Below are positions 33,201 through 41,487 of a stretch of 64,000 nt of DNA, piece after piece; the first letter of the stretch is position 1; every line of letters begins with the position of its first letter. The position numbers and the translations under genes were made by a program. Under the pieces are notes generated by a model. It had not been told where the DNA came from. It was given only the letters and a program-made list of their open reading frames with translations, and did not search any database. Source of the stretch: CAKZNE01 sp040222435 (lineage in GTDB: Bacteria; Bacteroidota; Bacteroidia; Flavobacteriales; Schleiferiaceae); assembly GCA_965212245.1 (NCBI GenBank), contig OZ243107.1, forward strand, positions 3,410,001 to 3,474,000, given 5' to 3'.

Positions 33201-36200
33201 TTACAGCTTTCTTTACGGATCAAACCCAAAGTGCCCTGGTGTCACGTTTTGGTTCTAAACTGGTCAATATCAAGGATACTGTTTTCACCCAATATACCGG
33301 AACCTTTATTCCTTCCGCTACCGGTGATTATCATATAGGTATTAAAGTAAAAGCCAATTCTACCCCCTGGTACCTCACTTTTGATGATCTGCAGCTTCGT
33401 GAAGATCCCAGCCTTTGTCCGCAACCCGGTGCGGTAGCCATATCTGGTATTACGGCTGCCAGTGCAAACCTGAACTGGTTATCACCTCTGGCTCAAAACT
33501 GGACTATTGAATGGGGGCCTGCCGGGTTTACCCAGGGTAGTTCCTCGGCTAATACATTAACTGTCAGCACTCTGCCTTATACTCTTACCGGACTTTCCAC
33601 CAATACCCGCTATGATGTATACATCAGAGCCAATTGTGGCGGACCGAGCAGCAGCTATACCGGACCTTTCACTTTTAAAACAGATTGTTCAGGAAGCCTT
33701 AATGGTACCTATACAGTGTTCGGAACACCGGGTACCAAACACTATAACTCTCTTGAAAAAGCCATGAGAGACCTTAGTGAGTGTGGTGTAACAGGGCCGG
33801 TAACCCTTGACATCAGACCCGGATATTATACGGGATCTTATGAACTGGGACAAATTCCCGGCACCAGTGCAGTAAATACGGTTACCATTAAAGGTACCAC
33901 CGCTCACAGTGTAACCCTGGATGGTTCTAACCTTGAAAGGAATACCACCCTTTATCTGAATGGTGCTAAACACGTAACTATTCAAGGGCTTAACATAACC
34001 AACAGCGCCAATAATGCCTTTGGGATATTATTGAGTAATAATGCGGACAGCAACACCATTAACGGATGTCGTATTCTGATGGATACCACCACTACTTCTT
34101 CTGTTTCCGGTGGTATTATTATAAGCAACAGCACCACATCGGCTACTACTTCCGGTGCTTTGGTAGATCACCTTACCCTAACCAACAACTATATAGAAGG
34201 TGGTTACCGGGGAATAAGTGTCTATGGAAGTACTACTGCCAAATCTCAGAATATAACCATAGCTAACAATACCCTGAAAAATGTGTATTTCTATGGTATT
34301 TATGAGATCTATTCAGATGGTAGCCAGGTTCTGGAAAATAGTGTTACCAAAATGAGGAACACCACCAGTTATGGTATTTACCTGAGTACCAGTGATAATT
34401 TTGTAGTAAATCGCAACACTGCCCAAGCCGTAACTGCAGGTATGTATTGCACCTCTTGTAACAGTGGTTTAACGGTTGCCCCTATGGTAAACGCATCTGT
34501 GGTAAACAATATGTTTGCGGCTACATCAAACACAGGTGCCGGTATGTACTTTACATCAGCCAAGTATATTGATGTGTATCATAACACGGTCCGGGGAGCC
34601 TACGGTTTCCGTGGATTTACATCCTCGTTGAACAATTACGTGAACAACATTTTCACTGGTAATTCCAATTATGCTTTTGAGTTGAGTGTGGCGCTGGATG
34701 CTGCCTACGAGTTGAACTATAACCTGTATGATTACCGCGGTGCTACGGCAGTGAAAAACGGTACTCCGGTATATGCCTCATTAGCGCTTTGGAAAACAGC
34801 AGAGCCTCTCCTGAACCTCAATTCCAAGGCTGGTGATCCTATCTACGCTGGCGTTGATGACCTGCACGTTGTTGGAGCCCTGCCGAATGATGCCGGTAAA
34901 AACACCTTGGGTATTGCCGTTGATATTGATGGAGACATCCGTCCTGCCGCAGGTTCACTTGGAGTAGATATAGGTGCCGATGAGTTCACTCCTTTGCTGT
35001 TTGATGTGGAGCTGGTAGAGATTATATCTCCTACCGATAATATTTGTGGTGATAGTGCAACAGAAGTGAAAGCCATTATAAAGAACATTGGTTTAAGTAC
35101 TTCTTCAGCATTTGGACTGGAGGCTACTATTAACCTGAATGGTGTGCTAAGCACTCTGTCTGCCACCTATAGCGGCAGCCTTGCTTCCACACTCTCTGAT
35201 ACCGTTACCCTTGGTACCTTTAACAGTTCGGCCGGAGGTAGTTATACTATTCAGGTATATCATATGTTGAGTGCAGACCAGAATAAAATGAATGATACAG
35301 CTTCCGTGTCTGTGGTAATCCGTGATGTCTTACCTATGATCCCTTCCGCTTCAGCCGGTTCTTTCTGTACAGGTGATCTGATCAGCCTGTACTACCCTGC
35401 CAATGCCGTGGGTAACCTGGAATGGCGTTCAGCTAACGGAATCACAATAGGTGCAGCTGATAGCTTAATGGTTGGACCACTGGGCTTTTCTGATACTACT
35501 TTTTACCTGGCCGCTGTAAGTCAGAATTTTAATGTAGGTCCTGTGGATAACACCATTGGTGCAGGCGGTAACTTTGCCAGTTTGGGTGCTCAAAAATTAC
35601 AAATAAGTGTGTTGCAATCCGTAACCATTGATTCTGTAGCAGTATACCCCAATGCAGCAGGAACCGTTTACTTTAACGTATACGATGCTGCTGGTGTATT
35701 GCAACAGTTTGCAACTGCCCCGGTAAGCACGCCCGGTGTTAAAACCATGATCTATGTTGGGCTTACGTTGAGCCCCGGTACATATTCATTGGATGGTGTA
35801 AACAGTACTACAGGTGGTTTATACCGCAACAGTGCCGGAGCTTCATACCCGTATGATATTTCCGGGGTATTATCAATTACCGGTAATACCTTTTCAACGG
35901 CCTATTATTATTATTTCTATGACTGGCGTGTTTCCGCTGGCGGATGTCCCCGTCCGGAAGGTAGTATAACACTTACCAATACCGGAGTCCTTTTAGCAAA
36001 TTTCACTGAAAACAGTGCTACTGCTACTCCGGGAGCCACCGTTATGACCGTGAATTTTGATGCTACAGCTTCCGTAGGTGCAAACAGCTACAACTGGAAC
36101 TTTGGAGATAATACGACCGGCACTGGCGTAACTACCCAGCATGCATACGTAAACAATGGCACGTATACGGTAACCCTTACTATTAGTGGTCCCTGTGGGA

Positions 36201-36511
36201 CACGTATATTCACCAAAACCATTGTGGTAGCCGGTATTAGCCTGAACGAAAGTTTATCTTCCGGAAAGCTGAATATTTACCCTAATCCGGTACAATCCGT
36301 ACTTAAACTTCAATTGAAAAACCGCAGTGGTTCAGATATGGAAGTACGTATTATTACCATGGACGGTAAAGAAGTATATCGCAAAACCGAAGAGAACCTA
36401 AACAGTGAGTCTCAATGGACTATTGATGTACGTCAATTAGCACGTGGTGTATATATTCTGGAAGTAAACACGGAAAATGGTGTAATGCGTGAGCGCCTGA
36501 TCAAGGAATAA
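30230..36511 (+). CDS. Very large T9SS-secreted adhesin-like protein (FN3, beta-helix, PKD)
   Basis: 2093 residues, probably a surface adhesin or scaffold. The N-terminus is a signal peptide ending near SGAQS. Then come at least four fibronectin type III-like repeats with the phrase 'IxWGPxGFxQGxG' and 'YDIYIRxxC' (about 255-345, 540-630, 800-890, 1060-1150), separated by jelly-roll/MAM-like domains (LPFNDGFENY; PYFQDFSGGYPG; LPWSESFESVSPG). Residues about 1160-1570 form a right-handed beta-helix with repeated N-rich turns (LTNNYIEGGYRGISVYG, ITIANNTLKNVYFYG). A CARDB/Ig-like part, a PKD domain (YNWNFGDNTTGTG, near 1950) and the sorting tail (LNIYPNPVQSVLKL) complete it. Confidence 0.92.
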   Translation: MKNALRYVFSCCMVLCALLSGAQSYVISNSVLNTGNPGGVKTSTDPTTTGGTKILLHNDGGSASTNYWSAKATLPFAFNFYGAPVTKFIVSKNGLLSFDTVQAGTAVNSALNVNGALPNPLLPPNTIAYFWEDFGPALNSGDDVYQFTFGTAPNRQCWVLNYSYKVGSQSSFAYWAVVFEEGTNRIYVVDMNYASTPSSYSGTVGIQVNALTSYQVTTPLNGTMGSPDIIMGPGSTGAADNEYYQFDYFGAGACTPPFAFLSTAVTATSASISWMPGSGSTVDIDYGAAGHAAGSGTLINSVPGTTRTINSLSPATTYDIYIRSRCSASNTSSWIGPVTVTTLCNAIIPVVLPFNDGFENYTGSYMAAAQFCQSDRNWSYTNTDPTGRLRFNAGATYAKTGTDAATLDKTPAGSVQTNSLVLTLDLSNYTTKPLIALSFNYMHHGEESHAGDRVFARGNNTMPWVEIYNLYANQGAAGQYNFVQNLNLVDLLGIAAQTVSSSTQIKFSQEDDNPSTSLTISDGYTFDDISIISSDCGSVSNFAVTSLSGSSIQFSWLGAATGKFNIEWGPVGFLQGTGTNFSVNGTTTANLTGLSGHSSYWVYLRQDCGASGNGFGPWSGPHLVTTAYIPPYFQDFSGGYPGVSEFTEAKGIAKNPTVFSSTTTSNWISDGYSNVGTTGAARLNIFGTTAQEWMLTPSIDLGTGTVYQLEFDASLTQYNNTNASNLGVDDSVFVIISTDNGLTWSQANTLLSLNQSTPVSNGNGSHYVVSLAPYSGTVRFGFYGESTVSNVDNDFFVDNIHVRIPPLCQQPTSISINNIGTDSAQVNWVADTTILSVIIEYGLNGFTPGTGMPDTVLNTGSAIIHSLIPSSNYQVYLSSLCLSSASATSSAVAFQTLCDTLPLPWSESFESVSPGNLPNCWLRASSTYWTTNNTGVSTYNRKPRTGNNYMTVRYGVDEWAYTPKFHLQAGQSYEFSFWYLSDNLNGWDSLVTAFFTDQTQSALVSRFGSKLVNIKDTVFTQYTGTFIPSATGDYHIGIKVKANSTPWYLTFDDLQLREDPSLCPQPGAVAISGITAASANLNWLSPLAQNWTIEWGPAGFTQGSSSANTLTVSTLPYTLTGLSTNTRYDVYIRANCGGPSSSYTGPFTFKTDCSGSLNGTYTVFGTPGTKHYNSLEKAMRDLSECGVTGPVTLDIRPGYYTGSYELGQIPGTSAVNTVTIKGTTAHSVTLDGSNLERNTTLYLNGAKHVTIQGLNITNSANNAFGILLSNNADSNTINGCRILMDTTTTSSVSGGIIISNSTTSATTSGALVDHLTLTNNYIEGGYRGISVYGSTTAKSQNITIANNTLKNVYFYGIYEIYSDGSQVLENSVTKMRNTTSYGIYLSTSDNFVVNRNTAQAVTAGMYCTSCNSGLTVAPMVNASVVNNMFAATSNTGAGMYFTSAKYIDVYHNTVRGAYGFRGFTSSLNNYVNNIFTGNSNYAFELSVALDAAYELNYNLYDYRGATAVKNGTPVYASLALWKTAEPLLNLNSKAGDPIYAGVDDLHVVGALPNDAGKNTLGIAVDIDGDIRPAAGSLGVDIGADEFTPLLFDVELVEIISPTDNICGDSATEVKAIIKNIGLSTSSAFGLEATINLNGVLSTLSATYSGSLASTLSDTVTLGTFNSSAGGSYTIQVYHMLSADQNKMNDTASVSVVIRDVLPMIPSASAGSFCTGDLISLYYPANAVGNLEWRSANGITIGAADSLMVGPLGFSDTTFYLAAVSQNFNVGPVDNTIGAGGNFASLGAQKLQISVLQSVTIDSVAVYPNAAGTVYFNVYDAAGVLQQFATAPVSTPGVKTMIYVGLTLSPGTYSLDGVNSTTGGLYRNSAGASYPYDISGVLSITGNTFSTAYYYYFYDWRVSAGGCPRPEGSITLTNTGVLLANFTENSATATPGATVMTVNFDATASVGANSYNWNFGDNTTGTGVTTQHAYVNNGTYTVTLTISGPCGTRIFTKTIVVAGISLNESLSSGKLNIYPNPVQSVLKLQLKNRSGSDMEVRIITMDGKEVYRKTEENLNSESQWTIDVRQLARGVYILEVNTENGVMRERLIKE

Positions 36512-36532
36512 TCTAAAGCCATAAATTAGTTA

Positions 36533-36566
36533 AAAACCCTACCCCCTTACCGGGGCAGGGTTTTTT
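36533..36566 (+). terminator. Intrinsic terminator after the large T9SS gene
   Basis: Stem AAAACCCTACCCC with GGGGCAGGGTTTT (one mismatch) followed by a T-run. Confidence 0.85.
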
Positions 36567-36622
36567 AGTTTATACGGATCACGGGTTTATTTATTATGCA
36601 TGCATATCTTTTCAAATAATTG

Positions 36623-36630
36623 TACCTTCG
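36623..36630 (+). promoter_or_regulatory. -7 promoter-like box TACCTTCG
   Basis: TAnnTTCG variant between the terminator and the alpha/beta hydrolase. It would start transcription near 36635, just before the hydrolase frame opens at 36640. Confidence 0.45.
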
Positions 36631-36801
36631 AATTCCTAAAAATCCAACCCTATCAAAGCAGATACTGACTTTTCAAAAGCTCGTAACCGCAAACGTTTAA
36701 GCTATACCCTACCCGCTGTTATTCGCTATACAGCCCGTTTTTTAGAATTCATTTCTCCCCAGCTGGCCACTTCATTCTCCTTAAAGCTTTTCTTTACTCC
36801 A

Positions 36802-37524
36802 TTGCGTTTCCCTATGCCTTCCCGTGAAAAGCCGGTTTACGATCAAGCCAGATTTCATAAGCTCAAAACAGATAAAAGCACTTTTGAAGCGCTGGAGTGG
36901 GAAAACAGTGGCCCTAAAGTTTTATTGGTTCACGGTTGGAGTGGTCGCGGAACTCAGTTTTTTAAGATCATTGAAGGGTTGCTTGAAAAAAAATTCCATG
37001 TTTTTGCGATAAATGCACCGGGACATGGTAATTCCGAGAAAAAGAAAACAAATTTATTTGAATTCGTTGATGCCATTGAAATTATGGTATCCCAATTTGG
37101 ACAGTTTCCATTTGCTATTGGCCACTCCCTGGGCGGAATGGCCATTTTCAACGCATTAGAAAGAAACCTAAACGCCCAAAAAATCGTAACTATAGGTAGC
37201 CCGGCCAACATTCGAAATGTAGTTTTTGATTTTTGTGACAGGTTGGAGGTCTCTCACCAAATTGGTGAGCGAATAATTGCAAAAATTGAAGATCGCTACC
37301 GTATGAATTCAGATAATACTTCTACAGATTTTTTGGCTGGGAAATTTAATCCCCCGGGATTAATTATACATGATGTCGATGATCTGGACATTGATATAAG
37401 CAATGCAGAAGCTTTAAAGGAAAAATGGCCTGATGCCAATCTGGTAATTACTGAAGGCAAAGGTCATCGTAAAATACTGATGGACATAAAAGTTATTGAT
37501 ACCATTGTGGGTTTTCTTCAATGA
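36802..37524 (+). CDS. Alpha/beta hydrolase with unclear start codon
   Basis: A soluble alpha/beta hydrolase. LLVHGWSGRG (oxyanion loop), AINAPGHGNSE and the nucleophile elbow GHSLGGMA are clear, with a late Asp (IHDVDDLDID) and the catalytic His in GKGHRKIL. The substrate is unknown. The first conventional start in frame is TTG at 36802, but the frame stays open back to 36640 and its translation (RYTARFLEFISPQLATSF, then LKLFFTPLRFPMPS) looks like the normal N-terminus of this hydrolase type. The best upstream candidate is ATC at 36652. So the gene either uses an unusual start, has lost its ATG, or contains a sequence error. Confidence 0.85.
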   Translation: MRFPMPSREKPVYDQARFHKLKTDKSTFEALEWENSGPKVLLVHGWSGRGTQFFKIIEGLLEKKFHVFAINAPGHGNSEKKKTNLFEFVDAIEIMVSQFGQFPFAIGHSLGGMAIFNALERNLNAQKIVTIGSPANIRNVVFDFCDRLEVSHQIGERIIAKIEDRYRMNSDNTSTDFLAGKFNPPGLIIHDVDDLDIDISNAEALKEKWPDANLVITEGKGHRKILMDIKVIDTIVGFLQ

Positions 37525-37586
37525 TGCCCTGGTAAGGTTTTTGTTGAAATTTTACGGATATTTTACTGATAATCAATTATAAGGAA

Positions 37587-37988
37587 ATGAATTTCAAGGT
37601 AAACAAAAGTGAAGATCAATGGAAAGAGGATCTTAGCCCGGATCAATATTATGTTTTGCGTCAAAAGGGTACAGAAAGGCCTTTTACCGGAGAATATAAT
37701 ATGCATTTTGAAGAGGGTGTATATAAATGTGCTGCCTGTGAAGCGGCCTTATTTGATAGCGAAGCCAAATTTGATTCGCACTGCGGTTGGCCTAGTTTTG
37801 ATAAGGCCTTATCAAAAAACACGGTGGTGGAGAAACTGGATAAAAGTCATGGCATGATGCGTACCGAGATTGTGTGTGCTAACTGTGGCGGCCATTTGGG
37901 CCATGTTTTTAATGATGGGCCTACCGAAACCGGAGTGCGTTATTGCATTAATAGTGTTTCTCTCGGTTTTGAGAAAAATGATAACTAA
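37587..37988 (+). CDS. msrB: Peptide-methionine (R)-S-oxide reductase MsrB
   Basis: A 133-residue cytoplasmic repair enzyme that reduces methionine-R-sulfoxide in proteins. Two CxxC pairs for structural zinc (CAAC and CANC), the conserved HCGWPSFD and GHVFNDGP, and the catalytic cysteine in GVRYCINSVSL near residue 120 are all present. It has the single-domain form without MsrA fusion. A GC-rich terminator hairpin follows before trmD. Confidence 0.96.
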   Translation: MNFKVNKSEDQWKEDLSPDQYYVLRQKGTERPFTGEYNMHFEEGVYKCAACEAALFDSEAKFDSHCGWPSFDKALSKNTVVEKLDKSHGMMRTEIVCANCGGHLGHVFNDGPTETGVRYCINSVSLGFEKNDN

Positions 37989-38052
37989 ATCAGCAAAAAC
38001 CGGAAAGTTAGGTAACTGACTCGGGTTTTTAATGTTGAACCTTTGTTAGAAG

Positions 38053-38084
38053 CGCCCGGACTTACGTCCGGGCATCTTATTTTT
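38053..38084 (+). terminator. Intrinsic terminator between msrB and trmD
   Basis: Stem GCCCGGAC/GTCCGGGC with a TTAC loop, followed by a T-rich stretch that also contains the trmD promoter box. Confidence 0.7.
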
Positions 38085-38085
38085 G
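38078..38085 (+). promoter_or_regulatory. -7 promoter box TATTTTTG directly before trmD
   Basis: TAnnTTTG match ending 4 bp before the trmD ATG (38090), so the message is probably leaderless or nearly so. Confidence 0.5.
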
Positions 38086-38089
38086 CACT

Positions 38090-38767
38090 ATGCGAATAGA
38101 CATTATAACCGCCTTACCGGCTTTACTGCACAGTCCGTTTAACGATAGCATTCTTAAAAGAGCTATCCAAAATGGATTGGTAGAAGTTCACATTCATAAC
38201 CTCCGTGAGTATGGACGGGGCAAAAACCGGCAAATTGATGATTACCAGTTTGGCGGAGGGGCCGGCATGGTTATGATGATTGAGCCTGTTTTCAATTGTA
38301 TCAATAAGCTGAAGGCCGAACGGGAGTATGATGAGATCATATACATGACACCTGATGGGGAGCGATTTGAGCAGCGAACGGCCAACCGGCTTTCTCTGAA
38401 ACAAAACCTGATGATACTTTGCGGCCATTACAAAGGGATTGATCAGCGAGTAAGAGATCACCTTATTACCATGGAGATATCCATTGGAGATTATGTATTA
38501 AGTGGTGGAGAGCTGGCTGCGGCAGTGGTAAGTGATTCTATAATCCGCCTTTTACCAGGTGTTTTAAATGATGAATCTTCTGCTCTTACTGATTCTTTTC
38601 AGGATGACTTGCTGGCTCCACCCATATACACCCGTCCGGCTGAATTTAACGGATGGAAAGTGCCGGAAATACTTACCGGAGGTAACTTTCCGAAAATTGA
38701 AGACTGGCGTTATGAGATGGCGCTTCAACGTACACGTGAACGCAGGCCTGATTTATTGGATGAATAG
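38090..38767 (+). CDS. trmD: tRNA (guanosine(37)-N1)-methyltransferase TrmD
   Basis: A 225-residue SPOUT-fold enzyme that methylates G37 next to the anticodon using S-adenosylmethionine, preventing frameshifts. The knot motifs are clear: DDYQFGGGAGMVMMIEP (about 47-63), LCGHYKGIDQRV (about 110) and ISIGDYVLSGGELAA (about 128), followed by the C-terminal helical domain with RPAEFNGWKVPEILTGGNF. It precedes rplS, as in most bacteria, although rimM and rpsP are not adjacent here. Confidence 0.97.
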   Translation: MRIDIITALPALLHSPFNDSILKRAIQNGLVEVHIHNLREYGRGKNRQIDDYQFGGGAGMVMMIEPVFNCINKLKAEREYDEIIYMTPDGERFEQRTANRLSLKQNLMILCGHYKGIDQRVRDHLITMEISIGDYVLSGGELAAAVVSDSIIRLLPGVLNDESSALTDSFQDDLLAPPIYTRPAEFNGWKVPEILTGGNFPKIEDWRYEMALQRTRERRPDLLDE

Positions 38768-38904
38768 GTTTTATATTGTTTTGATTTATTGTAATATTGC
38801 GCTCCGTTTGTCATAACCAAAAACCTTATGATAAGCAACTGATTTTCAACCTCTGGCAAAAATTGTGAATGTTGGCCATCAGCAATTTTTAAAGATTCTG
38901 TAAA

Positions 38905-39252
38905 ATGGATTTAGTAAAACATGTACAAGAACAGTACATTGAAAGAAATGATATGCCTGATTTTAGTGCCGGGGATACCATTACCGTGTACTACAAAATT
39001 AAGGAAGGGAACAAAGAGCGTATCCAGTTTTTCCGTGGTATAGTTCTGCAGCGCAGAGGTGCAAAAGCCACCGAAACCTTTACCATCCGGAAAATGTCCG
39101 GAAACATTGGTGTAGAGCGTATATTCCCGGTAAACCTGCCTTCTATCGATAAGATTGAAGTGAACAAGACTGGTAAAGTGCGCAGAGCACGTATTTTCTA
39201 CCAAAGAGATCGTACCGGTAAGGCTGCGAGAATTAAAGAAAGGAGAATGTAG
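38905..39252 (+). CDS. rplS: 50S ribosomal protein L19
   Basis: A 115-residue ribosomal protein at the 30S-50S interface. It has the family features FSAGDTITVYYKIKEG, RIQFFRGIVLQRRG, FTIRKMSGNIGVERIFP and the basic end RRARIFYQRDRTGKAARIKE. It lies 137 bp after trmD and is followed by a strong terminator, so it ends the trmD-rplS unit. Confidence 0.98.
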   Translation: MDLVKHVQEQYIERNDMPDFSAGDTITVYYKIKEGNKERIQFFRGIVLQRRGAKATETFTIRKMSGNIGVERIFPVNLPSIDKIEVNKTGKVRRARIFYQRDRTGKAARIKERRM

Positions 39253-39270
39253 ATTTTACCTTGATATAAC

Positions 39271-39301
39271 AAAAAAGTCGCTCATTTGCAGCGACTTTTT
39301 T
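39271..39301 (+). terminator. Intrinsic terminator after rplS
   Basis: Stem AAAAAAGTCGCT/AGCGACTTTTTT with a 7-nt loop and T-run. Confidence 0.9.
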
Positions 39302-39306
39302 GTTTT

Positions 39307-39540
39307 ATGGTAACACGTAAAGAGCTTAGAGGATTCAGGATTATCAAGGGGGTAAAAAACAGGCGTTCTTCCCTTAAGCTAATGACTATGAATGGAAGTC
39401 GCTTTATTGTGATGCAAAACCGGTATCTCATCGGTTTGCTCTGGAAGACCCGTGCCTATGAGTTCAGTGATCTGCGGGAAGCAGAAATGTGTTATGAAAA
39501 GATGTTGTATTCCAAGCCCGTTCTCTGGGTATTATTGTGA
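39307..39540 (+). CDS. Small hypothetical protein
   Basis: A 77-residue basic protein from the ATG at 39307 (MVTRKELRGFRIIKGVKNRR). It is predicted to be a small alpha/beta domain, with no signal peptide and no recognised motif. The start sits only 5 bp after the rplS terminator T-run, so either the message depends on read-through or a promoter overlaps the hairpin. The 3' end overlaps the convergent OmpA-like gene by 9 bp. The coding case rests on an uninterrupted frame with normal-looking composition. Confidence 0.5.
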   Translation: MVTRKELRGFRIIKGVKNRRSSLKLMTMNGSRFIVMQNRYLIGLLWKTRAYEFSDLREAEMCYEKMLYSKPVLWVLL

Positions 39541-41487
39541 GGTAATTACAAATACCGTTCTCCGGTTCCGAGCCCTTCCCTCCTCAGTTCCGTTATCTGC
39601 TATAGGCCGGGTTTCACCATAACCATGGTGAGATACACGCGAGGCAGCAATTCCACTCTCTATTACGTATTGATATACCGTTTTAGCACGGTTCTTTGAG
39701 AGGTTCATATTATCCTGGTCATTACCAACATTATCGGTATGCCCCTGAATATCCGCTCTGAGTTCCGGGTTATCTTTAAGGAATAGTATGAACTCATCAA
39801 TTACACTGCGCGATATAGAAGTAAGGTCATATGAATTAGAGGAGAAGTTAATATCGTTAAGCGTATATTCTTTACCTACTTCCAGTTTGGCTACCTCAAG
39901 CGGGGCCTTTACTATTCCCTTGCTAAGCTCTTCGGTGGCACTTACGTATTTTGAACTGAAAGCGGCTCCTTTCTTCTTCACCGTTACTATAAAATCCTGA
40001 TCAGGCTTTACAGCCACCACACGCGCGTAATTCCCGGTTTCCTGGTCTACCCTGATTTTAGTTACCTCCCGGGTTTTCAAATTTTTGATCTCCAGAGAAG
40101 CATCTTTAACAGGGTTTTTATTTTCATCTTTTAAGCTACCCTGTATAAGAGCCACTTTATCAGGTTGCGCTATTTGCGGTAAACTAAATTGGTAAATGTC
40201 CCACCCCATACCTTTACGCAACTCATTAGAAGCAAAATAAGCGGTATTACCATCCAGACTTACAAAAAGCCCCAGATCATCTTTTTCTGAATTAATGGGA
40301 TATCCAATATTATGTGGTTTTCCCCAGGTAGAATCACCCGTAGCACGAGAAAAGAAAATATCAAAGCCCCCTACTCCCTGGTGACCATCACTGGTAAAGT
40401 ATAAGGTTCTGCTATCACTATGGATAAAAGGAGTTTTTTCGTTTTTAGGCGTGTTAATAGTTTTTCCCAAATTAACCGGGTGGCTCCAGGAGTCATCAGC
40501 TTGCCTGACGCATTTATATATATCCAGGGCTCCAACACCGCCTTTACGATTGCTGGCAAAATACAGCGCATCCCCATTAGCTGAAACGGCCGCCTGACTT
40601 TCCCAGGAATCTCTTCGGTTTATATGATCCCCTACACTTTTAGGAGTGGTCCACGCTCCAAATTCATCCAGTTCTGAGTAATAAATATCACAATTTTTAT
40701 AGCCACTCAAATCCTCACATACGGTAAAGTAAAGTTCTGTATTATCAGCCGTTATACTGGGACCGCCCTCATTGTAGCTTGTGTTAAAAGGAGAGGGTAA
40801 AGGTGTGCCGGGATTGAAATTCCCATCGGGTTGCCTTTCCGCAGCCGAAAACTCTTCCACCAACCTCACCCGGGCTGCAGGGCCGTCACGCCTGTTTATC
40901 TTCTTACTCCTGCGGGTAAAGAACATGGTTTGTTGGTCAGGAGAAATGGTAGCCAAATATTCATCTTCCTGTGTTGAGATCCGTTTTACGGGTTTAGGCT
41001 CAAATTCAATGGGGTTATCAAAAAGTTTTTCCTTGGTTTTTGCTTCCTCAAGAGCAGTTTTCACCTCGCGGTCGTAACCACGGTCATGCTCAGGGTTTTC
41101 CAAAAAATCATTGAAAAGCTTAATGGATTCAGTATACTTTCCGTTTTCCAGATAAATGCTGCCCAAATAGTAGGCCACCAGTGGTTTATAATTAGGGCAT
41201 ACCTGCAAAAGCTTAGCCCATAAAGCTTCAGCCTCGCCCAGTTTCAGGGTTTTCACTTTTAGATCGCCCAGAAGATATAAGGCATCAGCATAATCAGGAG
41301 CCAGGCTGATGGCTTTTTTGAGATAACGTTCAGCCTCACGGTAATTACCGGTTTTCCAGTTCTTAAGCGCCCGGGGTATCTGGGTCTGCGCTAATTCTTC
41401 AACTTCCTGATCACATTGCCCCAGCTCTGGCTGAGCAGTTACACTCAAACCAAATAAGAGAGAACATACTACAATTATTTTTTTCAT
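39532..41487 (-). CDS. OmpA family protein with TPR and PD40 beta-propeller
   Basis: A 651-residue outer-membrane/peptidoglycan-linked protein. It has a signal peptide (MKKIIVVCSLLFGLSVTAQ), TPR repeats (about 30-140, e.g. YREAERYLKKAISLAPDYAD), a WD40-like PD40 propeller (about 170-430, e.g. ALYFASNRKGGVGALDIYK and TLYFTSDGHQGVGGFDIFF), a carboxypeptidase-regulatory-like sandwich (about 440-515) and a C-terminal OmpA domain with IQGHTDNVGND and NLSKNRAKTVYQY that binds peptidoglycan. This order is common in Bacteroidota, including PorE-like T9SS accessory proteins, but I cannot assign it to that role. It begins immediately where the AsmA-like gene ends. Confidence 0.9.
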   Translation of the reverse strand: MKKIIVVCSLLFGLSVTAQPELGQCDQEVEELAQTQIPRALKNWKTGNYREAERYLKKAISLAPDYADALYLLGDLKVKTLKLGEAEALWAKLLQVCPNYKPLVAYYLGSIYLENGKYTESIKLFNDFLENPEHDRGYDREVKTALEEAKTKEKLFDNPIEFEPKPVKRISTQEDEYLATISPDQQTMFFTRRSKKINRRDGPAARVRLVEEFSAAERQPDGNFNPGTPLPSPFNTSYNEGGPSITADNTELYFTVCEDLSGYKNCDIYYSELDEFGAWTTPKSVGDHINRRDSWESQAAVSANGDALYFASNRKGGVGALDIYKCVRQADDSWSHPVNLGKTINTPKNEKTPFIHSDSRTLYFTSDGHQGVGGFDIFFSRATGDSTWGKPHNIGYPINSEKDDLGLFVSLDGNTAYFASNELRKGMGWDIYQFSLPQIAQPDKVALIQGSLKDENKNPVKDASLEIKNLKTREVTKIRVDQETGNYARVVAVKPDQDFIVTVKKKGAAFSSKYVSATEELSKGIVKAPLEVAKLEVGKEYTLNDINFSSNSYDLTSISRSVIDEFILFLKDNPELRADIQGHTDNVGNDQDNMNLSKNRAKTVYQYVIESGIAASRVSHHGYGETRPIADNGTEEGRARNRRTVFVITSQ

